64,000 bases of DNA, from the NCBI GenBank assembly GCA_029747585.1, contig JAPEVF010000050.1:1-64000 (forward strand). Reading direction: 5' to 3'. Made by a program: the position numbers and the translations under genes. Below, piece by piece: positions 62,392-64,000 of the stretch. The notes under the pieces were generated by a model, which saw nothing but the letters and a program-made list of their open reading frames with translations, did not search any database and was not told the DNA's origin. Numbering within the stretch: the stretch's first letter is position 1; each line of letters opens with the position of its first letter. The stretch comes from Pleurotus djamor. Taxonomy: Eukaryota; Basidiomycota; Agaricomycetes; Agaricales; Pleurotaceae.

Positions 62392-64000
62392 CTACTCATC
62401 CTCTTCGTCGCTATCATCTTGTTCTTGGAGGAACTGGACAAAAACAACCCAATCAGCAATCAGAGACAGATACACACAACCGACAACTGGACTCACCTTA
62501 ACAAGAGCCTCGGTACTCTTCAGGAAGTGTTGCCGACCCTGCGGCTTGGACCCCTTCTGGTGCCAATAGATAATAGCCTGATCGGACACACAGTCTTTGT
62601 TATACAAGACCTTGAGGATCTGAGGGAACGCCTTGATGATACGCGTATCCTCATAGCAATACACCTGCACGATGTTGATCAACGCAACCTCGGTCTTAGG
62701 ACCATTGCAGAATGGCTCGAGAATCGGAGCGTATTTCTACGGGAGAACGTGGTTGGGACGGTGAATAGAGGAGAATAGCGAGAGGAACGTACGGTGACTT
62801 CGCGCAAGGCAAGACCTTCGATCTGATCGGGCCTAGCACTCCAATCGACAGAAGCCATGAGCCCTTGCCACAAGCACTGGATAAGCTCGGTTTCTGGCAG
62901 CGGGGACTCCGCCTGTTTAGCTTTGACAGCAGCGATGATCTGGGGTCATGTGTGATGAGAAGGAAGAAACACATTGTAAGGTCGCACGATCGTGCTTACA
63001 CTCTCGCTAGACTCCTCATGTTCGCATCTCTCTTGAAGATCCTTCATCAAGCTATCCTTGACGACAGCATACTGTTTCTTCGCCCACCACTCGGCGACTT
63101 GAGGAAGGCCTTCAGCTTTGAAGTGCTCTTCGAGATGTTTGCCTTCGCGTTTGTTCGCGGGGAAGAAGAGTAACAGATCCTTGATATTCCCCTTCTTGAG
63201 CGAACCGGCGAGATGCTCCATGGATTGTTCGCGGAGGTATGCACGGAAAATCGTGGTGATAGTCGATATGGATACGTCTATCCATATTCTTATCAGAGGA
63301 TGCACATACGGATGGAATGAACGCACCATTCTTGATGAGATGCTCCTTGGTCAAACTCTGCAAGCACGTGGCACTAGCGAGGCCTTGCGAAATGAGTAAT
63401 CCAACCGTAATGGCAACCTTGTCCTTCTGAGCGGGTGTCCATCGATGAGCATACTGCAAGAGTGTCGGGAGGGAAGAATCCTCCAAAGGTTTCTGAAGAT
63501 ATTTGTACCTATACCACAACCATCACCATGAGTCATCATCCAGCATGAACTTCAGGAAACGAGACGCACCTCCGAATGAGTTTATTGAGCACATCAACGT
63601 AAGGTTTCAAGTCTTCCACCGTAGCCTCCTTGGCGTTGAGGATGGTGAACGGTGACATGGGGGCGCCATCTTCAACATACGTCCCTCCAGGCTGCAGCAA
63701 CCCTCCAAGGAGGATGATCTCGAAAAGCACATCGGCATACTTGAGAAGTTCGAGCGTTGATCCTGCTTGTACTAATTTATTCGTATATGCTTCAAAATCG
63801 CCTTCCGGGACGGTTTCAAAGTACTTGAAGAGTTGATCTCTGAATACTATCCCACCACAAATCCCATGTCAGTAAAATCAGAAATATCGTTATGCAGACA
63901 GTTTACCTGATGGTTCGTGCTTTGCTTGGGCCTTGACAGCGCCCTTTCTTGCTTTGATTCTGACCCCCTGTAGCGAAGGCTTTGGCGCAGTTGATTGCTG
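62392..64000 (-). CDS. eIF5-mimic protein (BZW/5MP family), 5' end cut
   Basis: Reads leftwards from the window edge: PSLQGVRIKARKGAVKAQAK, then FRDQLFKYFETVPEGDFEAY with TNKLVQAGSTLELLKYAD, LFEIILLGGLLQPGGTY, IRRYKYLQKPLEDSSLPTLL, FFPANKREGKHLEEHF, and a C-terminal W2 domain (ELIQCLWQGLMASVDWSARP, LREVTKYAPILEPFCNG, INIVQVYCYEDTRIIKAFPQ, IYWHQKGSKPQGRQHFL) ending QEQDDSDEEDE, stop 62392-62394. The W2 domain with its acidic tail binds eIF2beta/eIF3c and mimics eIF5, tuning start-codon selection and general translation. The start codon lies just beyond 64000 (only a few residues seem missing). Confidence 0.9.

Overview
This window is nuclear DNA from a filamentous basidiomycete, most likely an Agaricomycete (mushroom-forming fungus). 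The evidence is dense genes on both strands with many 45-65 bp GT-AG introns, a DUF6533-type membrane protein, a secreted CBM1 protein, a Git3-like GPCR, a CON-6 protein and a Zn2Cys6 regulator. It is draft sequence: Ns are scattered through it, concentrated at 1.1-2.0, 3.9-4.6, 41.2-42.2 and 57.1-58.1 kb. In several genes a lone N sits where the reading frame breaks, and leaving it out restores the frame.

Layout. 0-2.1 kb: AT-rich degenerate repeats and poor sequence. 2.1-3.4 kb: probable DUF6533 7-TM gene. 3.9-5.8 kb: coilin-like protein. 6.0-8.6 kb: SEC63. 8.65 kb: intron-containing tRNA-Leu(CAG). 9.1-14.0 kb: three tandem short-chain dehydrogenases (minus strand). 15.4 kb: CON-6 protein. 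16.1-17.5 kb: fourth dehydrogenase (plus strand). 17.9-19.7 kb: divergent pair of an Alba-domain protein and a TMEM242-like protein. 20.6-22.0 kb: Git3-like GPCR. 22.4-23.7 kb: ferrochelatase. 24-25 kb: unrecognised spliced gene. 25.2-27.2 kb: membrane RING-H2 E3 ligase. 27.6-29.7 kb: NFKBIL1-like protein. 30.1-32.7 kb: GTPBP1-like GTPase. 32.8-33.5 kb: small membrane protein. 33.9-38.7 kb: Dicer.

38.9-42.9 kb is a wall/secretion block: a CBM1 protein, divergent from a membrane-anchored GH18 chitinase, then a collagen-like Pro/Gly-rich secreted protein. 43.6-47.1 kb: two F-box paralogues (minus). 47.2-48.3 kb: complex I PSST subunit. 48.8-52.3 kb: large Ser/Pro-rich protein. 52.7-53.8 kb: MND1. 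55.2-58.4 kb: Zn2Cys6 transcription factor. 58.7-60.2 kb: third F-box paralogue. 60.5-62.1 kb: PP2C phosphatase. 62.4 kb to the edge: eIF5-mimic/BZW protein, cut by the window end.

Most genes are conserved housekeeping genes (RNA silencing, translocation, haem, complex I, meiosis, translation control). Two families look recently active. One is the four-member dehydrogenase cluster. The other is the F-box family: an inverted copy of a block (3' end of the Zn2Cys6 gene + spacer + F-box gene, 58.1-60.2 kb) lies at 45.5-43.6 kb, abutting the stop codon of another F-box gene. The third F-box copy is bracketed by perfect 29-bp direct repeats. This duplicating unit is the best candidate in the window for something undescribed.
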